Shown: positions 25,501 through 37,546 of the stretch, one piece after another | Position numbering within the stretch: the stretch's first letter is position 1 | Layout of the letters: the number at the start of each line of letters is the position of its first letter | From: Penelope pileata | Taxonomy: Eukaryota > Chordata > Aves > Galliformes > Cracidae | Reading direction: 5' to 3' | Length of the DNA stretch: 64,000 nt | NCBI GenBank assembly: GCA_013396635.1 | Contig: WBMW01004029.1 | Location: 62,001-126,000 of the forward strand | Program-made: the position numbers and the translations under genes | Notes under the pieces: generated by a model | Told to the model about the DNA's origin: nothing | The model's input: the letters and a program-made list of their open reading frames with translations, nothing else | Databases searched by the model: none

Positions 25501-27030
25501 CTCCAATTGGTCTGTTTTCCACAGTGGGTGGAAATAGGCCAAAAACGGCTAAAAGAGTCCCCTCTCAACAATAAAATACTGTTGGGAATAACCGTGTAGT
25601 TGTACCTGACATCAGGCTCATGAAATCTGATAGAGATCAGAACTGCAAAAGGTAGGAAGAAACGTGCAAGGCAGTGGTCAAGAAGCATTTTACTGCCTCA
25701 TGAAATGCTATGCTGCGTTCCAGTAGTATTTTGAAACAAAATCTGGACTAGAATGCCTGCTGTTTTTCATCCTCATTTTGTAAGGAAAGGCAGAGAATTA
25801 ACAAGATTTGGGGCTTCAATTTTTGATGATGGCTCTGGACAAGAAAGCATAAGAAAAATTGCTTTGGGGATGACCAGGAAGAAATTATGGGCAGTCTTGG
25901 GTAGTAATGGGAAGAAATAATTTCTCTGGCAACTAAAATGACTCTAAACTACAGTAACACTTTCCATGATATTGCCTAATGAAAGTTTCACAAGTCGTGT
26001 TGTGATCTCTGTGCACAGCCTTGTGCTGCATGGAGGGCTCCACTGTTACAATGCTTCATAGCCTGTAACATAGGCTCCTCACCTGCAGAATCCCCAGAGT
26101 GTTGAATCCAAGCTAGCAGGAATTATTCTGCATTAACAAATGGCATGGCCTATTTTTATACCTGGCAGATCAGTTGTCAAAAGAGTAAGTAGAAAGTTTT
26201 GGGAAACTGATAAGAAACTTAATAAAGCCAAGTGGTTTGTGAGCCTGGCTGCGGCAGCTCATGTTGCAGATGTATTATGGAGCTGAAGTTGATCCAAATG
26301 AGGCCTTTGGCACGTGCACCTAATGGGGGGAAGAAGTAGGCAGCACTTCCAAGTTCAAGAACTTGAAGTTCTTACGATATTTGAGATATTTTCTCGCTAC
26401 TAATTTTGGGAATTAGTTGTTTAAAACTTTGCTCGTTGCCAGTTAAATTAATTCACTAATGAACTGGGCAGTGAATCTGCATTTGGCTATACATTGAGCT
26501 ATATAGCCTTAAATCATGTCTTAGACTGTCTGCACTAACAGGTGTTTACTGATACCTCGCAATATTGCATTTCATGTGAAGAGCAGGAGGAAAATGAGAA
26601 AATATTTGATATTTCCATTTAGCTTTTAGCCATCGTCTGAGACTAGAGCTTTAAATCTCTATTTGGATTGAGTGCATCAGGTATTACTGTGCAGTAGGAC
26701 CACTCATTTTCCTGACATCCAAGGAGATGATCTGAATGAGTTACAGAAGATCAGAGTGGCACCAGTGCAAGGCATGGGATGTTGAACCACACCTTACTTT
26801 CAGTCAGGGTTGTAATCAAAGCTTCTCAAGCTGTAAACCAGTAACCTGTGTGTTGGGACTATACTATCAGAAACTGGATGTGCAAATGGCATTTGCTGAG
26901 GCACTGGATAACTTTATGCAACCATCCCGATAATGCTAGGAAGTTTTATTTCTTTTTATGTGGTTTAATCTTCCCTCTCTTCAATCCCCTCTGCCTTGAA
27001 GCGCAACCATCTCTGTTAAAAAAAAAAAAA
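22561..27030. other. Non-coding stretch, pyrimidine-rich in part
   Basis: No gene is recognisable. A 163-codon plus-strand frame (23607-24098) is produced by the T/C-rich tract within it and is rejected as coding. The block ends in a 13-base A run (27018-27030) that abuts the assembly gap. Confidence 0.7.
23757..23935. repeat. Pyrimidine-rich tract
   Basis: About 180 bases are dominated by T and C in CTTCT/TTTCT words. The tract creates a hydrophobic Phe/Leu/Ser-rich open frame by composition alone. It has limited potential for triplex (H-DNA) structure because it is interrupted by purines. Confidence 0.6.
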
Positions 27031-27073
27031 NNNNNNNNNNNNNNNNNNNNNNNNNNNNNNNNNNNNNNNNNNN
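27031..27073. other. Assembly gap, 43 N
   Basis: Forty-three unresolved bases directly follow a 13-base A run. The homopolymer edge suggests a sequencing or assembly failure in low-complexity DNA. The true length and content are unknown. Confidence 0.99.
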
Positions 27074-30000
27074 CAAACAACCACCTTAATCCAAGTCAAT
27101 GGTAAAATTTAATGCAATCTAATGTGAGAAAACATAATCAGAGTCCTACGTTTATATAATAAACAGAAGACTTTATAGGCAAACATATTTGCATTTCTGT
27201 TGATATTCAGGCAAAACTCCTTGCAGCTTCAGGTGTCAATTCTACCACCTCTGTGGTATTGCTGTAGGCTTGAAATGGCCAAGAGAAAAGGGTTCCTTCC
27301 CTAATCTACTGGGATGAGTTCAAGTCCATTTTATAACCTCTGACGTATTCGTGTTACTCTCCTGCTGCTGCTAATGTTTAACTTGAGCTCTGGGCAATAA
27401 GTAGCGAAGAGATGAGGGTTTTGCTGCTTCATAAGGTATCCCATTCTAGCAGGGGAGGAAAGTATTTCTGGTGGGAAAAGTCAGAGAAGAAAGTAAACTT
27501 GATTGTGCTATGGTTTTTTCTTAACTACTATTAATCCAAGGCTATTTAGTTGTCACCAAAATCTGTATTCTTCTAAATGAAAGTTGCTGCTGTTAAAATC
27601 GCGTTCGGTAATACCTGCATGTGGTTAGAGACAGCTGAAAAACATTTCAAAGTTGCTTGTTTTACAGAGTTCAAATGAACTGATTCTTAAAAGAACAATC
27701 CAGATTGGCTTGGCAAAGGGAAAGGTTGGAACAGGAAGATTCAAAATTTGTTATTGCTTTACTTGAACCTAATTTTGAGTGGAGCAAAATGTTGCTCCAA
27801 AGTCACGATTCAGTAAGTGCTCTTTATTTTGAGCTTCTTTCTTTCTTAAATCAAAACCCATTATTCATTTGAAATGCATTGATTGGTTTTATGAAATGTT
27901 GGATTTAAGTGTTGGGTTGTTCTGAGAGCACTGTGTCACTGCCAGAGGTAGAGTTGTGTGGAGAACAGGGTTTATCTATCCCATACGCGGTCTTTTGCCA
28001 AGCAGTCCTTGAGAGACCTCCTTCTGTCTCATCCTACAGCAACCACTTGTGAGCATTTATGAAGTGAACCAGTTCAGAATGTACACTTTCCCATTAAAAA
28101 TATACTTTCCTCACTTTTAGTGAATTGTACAAATGAGATACCACTATTCTTTCCCAGGAAGAGAACAAAACAGAGAAATAATGAAACGGACTGGAGAACT
28201 TGATTCTCAAAATGCACATGTGATTGCCAGAGTTTGAAATATAATCGACAGAGCAATTATACTTTCATTTCCTTAAACCATTCTTCCATGCCATTTCAAA
28301 TCTAGAGTTGACAGGTTAGGGAAAATAACTGTGTGAGCCTGTGTGCTGCAGTTGGATGTCTGGCACAGCCCTCCACTAAGAAGTCACTTTGTGGGAGGTT
28401 TTCTTCTCCACTGCATAATGTGAATGAGAGCTTTGACTCCCTGTTGGTTTATGGTGGTGAGCCACTTATTTTTTCAGGCAGTTGCTTGTCAGCTGAAGAT
28501 CTACAACATAAGCTCTACAAATAGCAGACTAAAATGTTTAGGTAAGAGATGTTTCTTCTTCCAGCGGTTAATCGTGTCAAACATGAGACGTTCTTTAAGC
28601 AATGCCTAAATAATAAATGCATCTTTTAAGCTTAAAGCTAGATTTCTATTACTCATTTTAAGTCAATTTACATTGCTGCAAAATGCTTCTTTTGCATTAA
28701 TATCTAGAAAATAATGAAGTCTGAAGTTTGAATCTCGCAAGCTCATTTTACATAAATTTTCATATGCACACGTGCTGACTGAAGGCAGTGGGTCGCACGC
28801 ACACAAATGAATCTGGGTCAGACTATTAAATTAATGAAATCAAATTCCACTCTCCAGTGGAGCTGAACATACATCTGAAACACGTGAAGGACATAAAATC
28901 CAATTAGTACTATCCGACCAGTACAGGTGAGTAGTGCCACATATTCCTTTCTATAACAGAAATTGTGGAATTCTTTCCTTTGTGGTAGTTTTTTTTTTCT
29001 CACTTAGAGAGGAAGGCTGGTCTTCAGCCTTCCACTCTGCACACAGAGGCTGGTGTTGTTATAGCGAATTTCTAAGCAAGGAAGTGGGCTTCTTGCAAAC
29101 AGGGCTGAGGTGGGCCAGTATTGTTATAAGAAAATTATAGGCAGTGCTATACTGAAATTATGGGAGACGTAGAACAAGCTTTCTCGTATAACTTGGATGA
29201 CTTCAGCAGTGCTGCAACTACAACAAGAAGATACTGGCATGCAGTACAGCAACTGTTGTTTCTATTTAAACTGAGCCGAATCCTGCTGAGCTAGACACAA
29301 CACCAGTGAAATGCAGATGTTTGATTTGCTCATCAAAAATGTTTGTCTTCTAAGTTTAGAAACAAAATTTGCTTTCTTTTGTTTTTGTCCACCTCGACAG
29401 ATGCTGCTTATAGAAAATATATTCAGTGTAAAATTAAATGAAGCAGCAACTAAAAGCAATCTTTTTACTTATTTATTCACTTACATATGTGATCTTGGTA
29501 TACTTTTACATTTATTTTCTGGATGCATACACATGTATTCATACTTATGTTGTGGTTATACTGGCAGTCAACAAGGACTGCAGGATTGTAGTTTTCCCCA
29601 CTAACATTAATTATCTAACTAACAGACAATATGTTTTACTGAAGCGATGAAAGTTTTGGTGGTGATCAACCAACCACAGCTGCCATCAGGCAAAAACAAA
29701 CCCAAAATTTGTTCATGTCAGTAGGTTTTGATTTACAGCATACAGAGTAAAGTGGTGTACTTCACTAACAATCGTCCTGCTTCTTGTCCTTTAGGTACTG
29801 ATGTCTGATATCCATGTTAATAACAGCTCCCAAGGTTTGCAGGTACTTTTTTCAAATTTTCATCTATTACATCAAATCAGTTGTCATACGGGGTTTTTTC
29901 AGCTATACGTAGGAAAAAAAAATCCAACAAATACAATAGTGCAATACACTAGTTATATTCAGACTAAATAGACAGTGTCTTTAAATGGGTGTAATTTGCA

Positions 30001-31466
30001 CTATCTGAGGCAGGAATGAGCAAGCTAGCAAGAAGTGAACGTGTGAACAGATTGAAGTGCCTTCCCCAGGGCACTAAACCCCTTTATTCCTTCTCAGCTT
30101 CCCAGGCTCTGGCACTTCCCCAGTTCAGGACAGCAAAAGCTGTTAGGTAGGTCAGGTAAGACTTCCACCAAGGGCTCCAGAGTTTGGAGATAATGCTTTC
30201 TTCTCTCCCACACTCCTTCTACAGTGGACGTGAGGGCTGAGCATGCCTCTGGTGGAAACGCAGATGTGTCCTTGGAAGCTGTTGGCTGAGCTGTTGTCGG
30301 TTGGATTGTCTGGAGTTTTTTTTTTTTTTTTACCCTGATCACTGCTTTTGTTCAGCTCAGAAGATTAACAGTGTGCTGGAAGGCATTTAGCGTACATCTA
30401 AGTCTCTAAAAAGTCAAATGGAACTTACATATGCCCACAATGAAGTGTGTGGTTTCTAAATACAGAGGGAATGTCTTATACATCAGAGGCCTGTGGTACC
30501 ACTTTGTGCAGTGTATTTTAAGAGTCGGTGTGCCTGCTGGATATTACATTCCCCAGAGTCTTTCTGCAAGAACAGCAGGAGAATTTTATTATGAAATAAG
30601 AACTAGGTGGCTCATTACCTTTGTAGTGCATCATTTCCCATAGGACCATCTAATTGTTTCCTGAATCATTTCAGTAGTTTTGCTCCAACACCCTTGTCTG
30701 GGAAGAGGCTGTCTCTCCAGATTGATGATTAACTGCATGAATAGATTGACCTTTTTTTTTGTATTTCCATCCATATTGATTTTTTTAATAAGCAGCTTAT
30801 TTCTGACTGTACTATTTAAGCGATACATAATGAACTTAGTTCTCATTACCTTTATCCATTTTTACAGCTGCTAGGCTTTCTGTAACTGCTTGTACTTGGA
30901 GGGTTTCTCTTTTAAAAACTGTGACCAGGGTGCTTTTGTGCTGGGCTATGAGGAGGAACTTTTCTGGGGTCTGTGGAACTACACAGGCATGGCACCTGAC
31001 CAGGTTTACTCAACATCTCATGCACAGGATCTTAACTGGAAGAGCTTGCCAGAGACCTGAGGACAAAGAAAAGCAGAAATATTTGCTCCTGCACAGATAG
31101 GTGGAGGAGATGCCCGTGACTCAGGTGGTAAGAAGACAACCAGGCAGCAATGACACAGTTTCCAGAACAATATCTGTTTACAGCTTCAAAAAGATGGAAG
31201 CAAAAGGAAAGTTAGAAGTGGAGGTGAGCAGGGACTCATGTCCTAATCGTTTGGAGAATATTGTATTGTGTGATACTTTCCCAGGTCCAGGGGCCACTGT
31301 GTGCTGCTCAGACTCTGCTGTTAGAGCAGCTTAAGTGTTGCTCCAAGTGATGCACATCCACATCACAGACCCTGCGGGGCTGTGGGGACAAAGTTTGGTT
31401 ACCAGGTTTTCACATAAATGCCAGGGATGTCTCTGTCTCAGCCATGTATTTGTGTCAGCCACAGAG
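27074..31466. other. Non-coding stretch, no gene seen
   Basis: Open frames stay under 100 codons and resemble nothing known. A 16-base T run lies at 30316-30331. I see no recognisable repeats or RNA genes here. Confidence 0.7.
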
Positions 31467-31795
31467 ATGATGAAGGGGGCCTACAGGAAAGCTGGGGAGG
31501 GGCTTTTTACAAGGATAGATAATGACAGGACAAGGGGTAATGGTTATAAACTGGAAGAGGGTAGATTTAGACTAGATATAAGGAAGAAATTCTTCCCTGT
31601 GAGGGTGGTGAGACACTGGAACAGGTTACCCAGAGAAGTTGTGGATGCCCCCTCCCTGGAAGTATTCAAGGCCAGGCTGGATGGGGCTTTGGGCAACCTG
31701 GTCTGGTGGGAGGTGTCCTTGCCCATGGCAGGGGGGCTGGAACAAGATGATCTCTAAGGTCCCTTCCAACCTGAACCATTCTATGATTCTATGAC
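31467..31795 (+). mobile_element. CR1 LINE, 5'-truncated, with ORF2 C-terminal remnant
   Basis: This is the clearest CR1 copy in the window. It keeps the end of the reverse-transcriptase ORF2 in frame: GEGLFTRI, NDRTRGNG, EEGRFRLDIRKKFF and HWNRLPREVVDAPSLEVFKARLD are CR1 C-terminal signatures in order. The frame stops at 31755-31757. The 3' terminus follows, with GGTCCCTTCCAACCTGAACC and two copies of the octamer ATTCTATG ending near 31795. The catalytic domains are missing, so it cannot move. The intact remnant frame suggests it is younger than the other copies here. The open frame that begins upstream at 31335 is partly unrelated flanking DNA. Confidence 0.95.
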
Positions 31796-32284
31796 TTTGG
31801 TATAGATAATGTATCGAATGCATGTCGCTAACGGTCTTCCTATGCTCGTTCTTTCTATGGATGGATTTATCTTTTAAGTTCTCTCTTTTTTTTTTTCCCT
31901 AGCCTGTAATCTAAAGCAGTCCCAGTTCAGGGAGAACTTGTCCCAGTATTTCTGTAAAAACTGTTTGAAAATATGTGATTCTGAGATGACATCATGCTGG
32001 CAAAATAAGTCGCTTGGATTGAAAGATTTTCTCCCTGAAATCCTTTCATATGAGGAATATAGTGACATTTATTCTCTATCCATGACAGATTGAATAGGGT
32101 AGCACCGGTGGAAGGCTACCTCTAGGGGCAGTCCAAGGAATCAGCTGTGTAAAATTGCCTATAACTGGATGGCTTCTCTCAGTGGGTGTCCAGTCAGTCA
32201 TGGGTTGCCTAGCTCATATGGACTCAGATGTCTGTAGCCCAGCCTAATACAAGCAGGATCTTTTATTAATAGCATACGAATGGT

Positions 32285-32340
32285 CATGTATATACATGTT
32301 CTAGGTAATCTTTTCCTAGATATATACACATATATATCTA
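32285..32340. repeat. Two adjacent AT-rich palindromes
   Basis: CATGTATATACATG (32285-32298) is a perfect 14-base palindrome. After 18 bases, TAGATATATA (32317-32326) and TATATATCTA (32331-32340) form a perfect 10-base stem with a CACA loop. Such AT-rich hairpins can extrude as cruciforms and are prone to instability. Confidence 0.85.
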
Positions 32341-33660
32341 AGAAATACTTTGTTACAAAGGAGAAGGTTCTGTTTGGTCCTGCTCTGGCTAGATGAACCT
32401 GTGGTAGAGGCAGCTTGAGCCTGTAAACCACCACATGCTTGCCCAATAAAATGTCCGGAGGTGTTTCCTGTGTTCTCTGGACTGCAGCTGTGCTGTGAGG
32501 GCAGGTGAGAAGGCAGAGTGTTAAGGTTGGCAAGTTGAAGAGCATTCTGACACTAAATGTGATGAGAAGCATTCCCAGCTCTTTGTTAATTGTTTGAGTG
32601 GTTTTGAGCTCACTGCTTCCAGCTTTTGAAGCAAGCCTGCCTTGAGAGGGGTGGCTTGGAAAAGCTGTGTCCTCTACTCCCATGAATATGCCTCTACCCC
32701 ATATTGCCCCCAGGGACAGAATTTTGGCCACAAGCCTTCAAAGCTAGTTGTTTAGTTGTGTCCAAGAAATCCTAAGCAGCAAACTAAGAAAAGTGCAGGA
32801 AGTATGATTTTTGTACAGGTAGCTCACTCCTGTCCCTGTCAAATATTTTTTAAAGTCAGTCTGATATATGGCTTATGAGCAATGGCTAGGAACAGGCAAG
32901 TAAAATTCTCTTTATGGAGGTAAGTTCTGCTATCTCTATGACTGAACATATTTCAGATAGTTTTAATTCATTTTAAAATAACACTACAGAGGTTTTTTTG
33001 CAGCCTTTACCTGTCCAATCTATGATTTCCTTTCTGCTTTATCTTGTCTTCTATGGGCTGTAGAGGTACAACTGGAGAAAGGATCCTAAAAGCTTATCTC
33101 TTCTGTCTGTTACCTGTGAAAAGTCTCAACCTCGGAAGCACTAAGGTATATGCTTGATTTTATACACTCCATTTGTTCCATTGACTTCACTGGGAGCACT
33201 CATCTATTTTCAGTTGAGCGTGCACCTTACTAAATCAGGGCCCGTGTGCATAAATGAAGTCTATGTGTAAGTGTCTGCATATTCAGGGCCCTAACGGAAG
33301 CCACAGTAAAATACAGAGTTGCATTTTACATTCATTAACTGAGGAAAAATCTCCTTGAAGTTGACAGGCATTTTGCCGAGTAAGGCCAAGAGGCATCTGG
33401 CCCATCCAGCTAGCAGCCCCAGCTGTGGCTCTCGACGTGCAGGAGTTAAAACAAAGCACCGATGCATGAGGCTGCACGGGAGGGAAGGGACCCTGATCAG
33501 CAGTTTGCTATAGCTGTGAGAAAAAATTCTAAACCGAGACTGGCACAAAATATTCAATTTATTCAGCAGGATACAAGAAAGCAATTGAATCCATGGGTTA
33601 GTATGAGCTTCTGAGAGAGATACAGAGCCTGATGCTTCGCTGTAAGCAGGGGGTGTCTTG

Positions 33661-33715
33661 CACAACTGTTAACATGCACAACTGTTAACATACACAACAT
33701 ATTAACATACACAAG
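33661..33715. repeat. Short tandem repeat, about 16-bp unit
   Basis: CACAACTGTTAACATG, CACAACTGTTAACATA and a diverged CACAACATATTAACATA follow each other, then a partial CACAAG. That makes three units with rising divergence. Confidence 0.9.
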
Positions 33716-35229
33716 TTTAAAAGCAAACCAAACAAAAAAACAAGAAAAACTCAAGTATATAAAGCAATGTGGGACAATATAAATCCACACCTACCAGGAC
33801 TATAATCTAATTGTTTGAATTACTAACAGACACTGAAGGAATTAAGAGTTCCAGATGTGATTTTCATACCTCTCTACAGATTTCCCTTAACAGGAAAAAG
33901 TTAGCAAAGATGCCTCTATCAATTCTTCAAACCCCGTTCTTCTGCATGTACCAAAAGGGACAGCTTTTTTTTTTTTTCTTTGAAAAGAAGAGTGCTAGAT
34001 GGGAGAAGGCAGGTGAGGGCTGATGTTTAAGGTGGCTGGATGCAGAAGCACTTAAGTTGATTTCATAAAAAGAAGAGCCCAAATGACTTAGGTCAGTAGG
34101 TGCCACCTCCTTTTGCCTGATGGCTAACCCACACCACCAGGTTACGGGATGCTGCCCAAATGAAGGAGAAGTTCTTTGATTTAGGGATCAAAATTAACTG
34201 GAGATGCTGTATGTGCTTTTGAAATATTCCAACATATATATTTTTGTTAAAGCTGTCTTGTGAGAAAAACCTGCCTTTGGGTTAGCTGTCTTTTTCCAAG
34301 ACAGAAGTTGCTTGAATGAGTCCTAAGGAGATGGTGGTATATTCCACCAGGTAAGCACTCAAAATTGAATTCCTCTAATTTGATTTGGTCTCTACTCAGC
34401 CTACTGACTTTTGAGAATTGATCCTGAGGTTTCAGTTTCTCTTCAGGTTTGGCAGAGTGGTAGGTACTGTGTGTCTAACTCAGTAGTGCAGTTTACATCA
34501 GACAGCAAGAAACCAAAAAGTTAGTGCAACATTGAGCCTAAGGATCCCTTCTGGACCTGGCCCCACTTCACAAAGATGCATGAATAGATTTTCCTCAGGA
34601 AAATGAGTGACTTTTTTTGTATCTCGTGATGTGGGAGGAGTTGGGAGGGTGCAGAGAAAGGCAGTGGGCGTCATGTATGATGATGTTCTTTCAGACAAGG
34701 TTTGGTGGCTACAGGAAGATCTAGTGTGGCAGGATTCAGGATGAGCAAATGCCAATCTGGCAATGAGTATTTTTAAGTCTAGAGTCCTTTTTAATTGTTT
34801 ATTTTTTGTTTTCTCACCTAAATTGTCATTGTAGGCGTAGAGTTGCCGTATTACTAAGCATATCCTGTTCTGAGCAGAGTGGCAGCTCTGATATTATGGA
34901 CAAACATGCAAATTTTCTCTGACTCCAGGAGAGGTTTGTATAAGAATACCTAGACAATATGTAATAGGAGTTGTTGGGGTGTTTGCTATTGCTAGAAATG
35001 GTGTGTAAAGGAACAACCTATCTGCAGAGTGACGTGTGGCTGTGCCATGCATCCTGTTACCAATTCACAAGCAAGGTGATTTTGGTAAAATAGAAATTAA
35101 CCAAACAGATAGAAAAGTCAAAGAAGTTTTGTGACAACAAAACCATTCGCTGGGAAGTGCTACTGTATCATGTAGCTACAGAAGATTGCTGTGAGTCCTT
35201 TAAAAATATATTCAATTGTGAGGAGATTT

Positions 35230-35250
35230 AAAAAAAAAAAAAAAAAAAAA
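35230..35250. repeat. Poly-A homopolymer, 21 bases
   Basis: Twenty-one A residues follow GATTT. No retroposon body is recognisable upstream. Confidence 0.9.
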
Positions 35251-35667
35251 GTAAAGAACTGAACAATGCCATGTTTGAGATTGATGGCACAGTACGTGCC
35301 CTGTGACTGCAGAGTCATACTGGTAAGGGAGAAAATAATGGGGTGGTTATTGTGTGTGTAGAATTAGGATAGCAAAGCTGATTTCTAGTAAGAATGATGC
35401 TGTGTGAGTCACAACAACGAAAAAAGCAACATTCGAGGACTGGTGAGATGGATGAGTCACAGAGAAGCTGTTCATATCCAAAGTCCTGAAAAACTTAATG
35501 GAAATGCTGGAGAAGTCTAAGATGTTGGTTGTTGGTAAGAGGCAGGCTACTGCAATAACCTGTATGTCCTAACTTAAAAAGAGATGATAGTCTAGAACAG
35601 AAAAAGTCTAGCCCTTCTGACTCTCAGCTAAACTACTGTCTGTCCTCTGGTCTGAGAAATGGATTTC

Positions 35668-35937
35668 TCAGTTTGACTTGAGGCTGTAAAGCCTGTTGGC
35701 TTTGCTGGGAGTGGAAACCTCAAAGCGTCTCAGTGCTTTGCCTCCTACACCCTGTGCAGAAGAGAGGATGCGTTTCAGCCAGGAAAAGCTCTGGGTGCTC
35801 AGAGAGGGAGGCAGCAGCTCGTCCTGCTGATGTCTGCTATCACGGCCTTCAGTGAGGATGTTGGGAGGCAGAGGGACAGAGCCTGTGCTGCAGCCAAGGA
35901 GCAAAAGCACTGCCTGCAGCAGGAGGCATAAAAGCAT
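35668..35937 (-). CDS. Possible small secreted-protein ORF (89 codons), unrecognised
   Basis: I do not recognise this protein. The frame opens with a leucine-rich hydrophobic stretch (residues 1-14, MLLCLLLQAVLLLL) followed by GCSTGS, which looks like a signal peptide with a cleavage region near residue 18-20. The remainder is polar, about 69 residues, with dibasic pairs KR (near 55) and RR (near 70), the layout of a small peptide precursor. It has no cysteines after the signal. An in-frame TAA lies about 45 bases upstream of the ATG, so this start is forced unless spliced. The start context is weak (C at -3). The segment is GC-richer than its surroundings, and a second frame (35799-36068) is also open across it, which lowers the coding evidence. 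It could be a chance ORF in a GC-rich patch or part of a lncRNA. Confidence 0.2.
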   Translation of the reverse strand: MLLCLLLQAVLLLLGCSTGSVPLPPNILTEGRDSRHQQDELLPPSLSTQSFSWLKRILSSAQGVGGKALRRFEVSTPSKANRLYSLKSN

Positions 35938-36629
35938 TTGGGAAAGATATATTGGGAAGAATGTAAGGGAAGGAGATTATTGCTGGGAGTTAAGCAAACC
36001 TGGAGATGGAGATGCAGAGGAGAGGCAATAGGAAAAAAGTCTCCTCCAGGGCAAGAAGCGTGCAACATAGAATTAAAGAATTGGAAGTATTGACTTAAAG
36101 CTTTGTCTTTTTATTTTTTCCCTCATTGTAACTATATTTCTTGTCCTGCCTGCTCTAAATATTTGTGGTTGGCACCAGTAAAAGGCCAAAAGTTGCAGTC
36201 CAGGTTTCTTCACCTCTCATGGGTACTTACTGCATGGTTATTACTAAAAATAATTGCAAAATTGAACAAATAGTGATTGATGGTAACCACAGTGAAAACG
36301 AACAAGAGCACAGGTTCAGAAACTGAGCTGAGGTCACGAAACAAGAAGTTCCTGCACTTTGGCTTGTTTTACATGAGGATCTTCTGTGCAGCCCCAGTCT
36401 TTTGCAAGCAATATGAGTAACTAGTGAAGAACCAGCTTTCTCTCTAGACATTTCTGCAACTTTCCCTGGAGACAAGCATACTCCTGAAAAGATTTGAATT
36501 ACAAAAAGAGGTAAATTAGATGAAATTTATCTTCAATACCCTTTTCTGCAGGTTCAAAAATGCGTGTCTGATTCACACAGAATGAGACCTGAGCTGTTAA
36601 TGACTTTATTCAATTCAGTTGAATAATTT

Positions 36630-36975
36630 CTACTCATTTAGTTCTTCAGTGTCTTGCTTAATTTGTTTTGTGAATTTTTCTATCCCTTTTTGTTTGTTTG
36701 TTTGTTTGAAAGACACAGTTTTTAATTTCAGTTTTTCAAATGCCTCAGCAGCAGCTTCTGTTATCCTTGACATTTCTGGGTCAGCGTAATGTGAACTGCT
36801 GCAGTGGGAAACATAATCCTCTAATCTGGCTAGCTCAGACACATTGTTCGTATGGAGACATTTTCCAATTCAGTGTCTTTATTAACAGCTCTGAGCACTC
36901 TGTTCACTTTGGCATCTGCACTGGGAACACTCTTAAGAGTGGGAACTGTAGTCCAACAGTTTATGCCTATGACTT
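36630..36975 (-). pseudogene. Possible decayed coding segment with frameshift(s), family unknown
   Basis: On the minus strand a frame read from about 36972 to 36832 contains SADAKVNRVLRAVNKDTELE and then hits a stop. A one-base shift restores a second open frame down to TAG at 36630-36632, with ELARLEDYV and SRITEAAAEAFEKLKLK. Upstream, from about 37040, a third frame is open for roughly 35 codons. The helical, Glu/Lys/Ala-rich character is protein-like. The final part runs through a TTTG repeat (36689-36708), read as Lys/Gln/Asn/Thr codons, and an AATAAA word follows the stop near 36615. I recognise no parent gene. It may be a decayed exon or retrocopy, or coincidence. Confidence 0.2.
36689..36708. 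repeat. TTTG tetranucleotide repeat, 5 units
   Basis: Five TTTG units in a row. On the minus strand they extend an otherwise open frame with low-complexity codons. Confidence 0.9.
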
Positions 36976-37369
36976 ATTCCATTAACTGGATTGACAGTGC
37001 TGGTTCGTGTGACTGTGGAACACGGAGCTCTGCCTTTTGCCTCAGAAAGCTATGAGATATGTGCACACGTATGTATGCATATATCTATGGACTCAGTATG
37101 CCAATTAATAAACCCTTTTACTGAAAAGGCACATCTGAATATCCATCCAAAGGAAAGCATCCTGAGTTTTCTGAAGAATCATGAAAACCATATGCAGTAT
37201 CCACTTGACAAAGCAAACTATTTTGGCAGTTTCAGGTTTTCAGAAGTGTTCAATTTTCTATGGAAACAGATTGTTCCATGCTATTTTTTCTGGAGTTTGT
37301 TTTAGGAAATTGAACATTTGTGAGTATTCTTAGTATTTAATTACCTTAATTTTCATCTATTACCTCTCC

Positions 37370-37546
37370 TCAAAGCTTGTGCTGAGTTGCTCTCTCTGGG
37401 TATCCTAAGCGTGACCCCAAGGTGATGATTGAGTGCTGGTCCAGAACACACACAAACATTTGGCCTGGGAGATCTGTCACAGCTTTTGTGGGATATTTCA
37501 GTCCATACTGTGCTTTTTCTGTCACTCCAGAGATGTACACAATTGC
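37370..37546 (-). CDS. Possible terminal exon, 58 codons, unrecognised
   Basis: On the minus strand, CTCCTGCAG ends at 37547 and resembles a splice acceptor; a TTAACTGAC word about 25 bases upstream fits a branch point. The frame that follows in phase 0 runs 58 codons to TGA at 37370-37372 and reads like a globular protein: AIVYISGVTE, then GLKYPTKAVTDLPGQMFVCV, then LGSRLGYPE. A stop lies a few codons upstream of the acceptor, so any gene would need splicing there. A second frame is also open across the segment, which weakens the case. I know no matching family. Confidence 0.17.
   Translation of the reverse strand, partial: AIVYISGVTEKAQYGLKYPTKAVTDLPGQMFVCVLDQHSIITLGSRLGYPERATQHKL

Larger units (their letters stand above)
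31796..35667. other. Non-coding stretch with hairpin and short tandem repeat
   Basis: A minus-strand frame of 177 codons (32198-32731) is the longest in the window, but it runs through an AT-rich palindromic segment and shows no domain features, so I do not call it a gene. Homopolymers lie at 31886-31896 (T), 33965-33977 (T) and 35230-35250 (A). Confidence 0.65.

Noticed and set aside
31335..31466. Upstream part of the open frame containing the CR1 ORF2 end, as a gene start
   Set aside because: The first 40-odd codons are flanking DNA that happens to be open; only the part after 31467 is CR1.
32198..32731. 177-codon minus-strand open frame, the longest in the window
   Set aside because: No domain, signal or repeat pattern; it runs through AT-rich palindromes, and a frame of this length is expected about once by chance in 64 kb on six frames.
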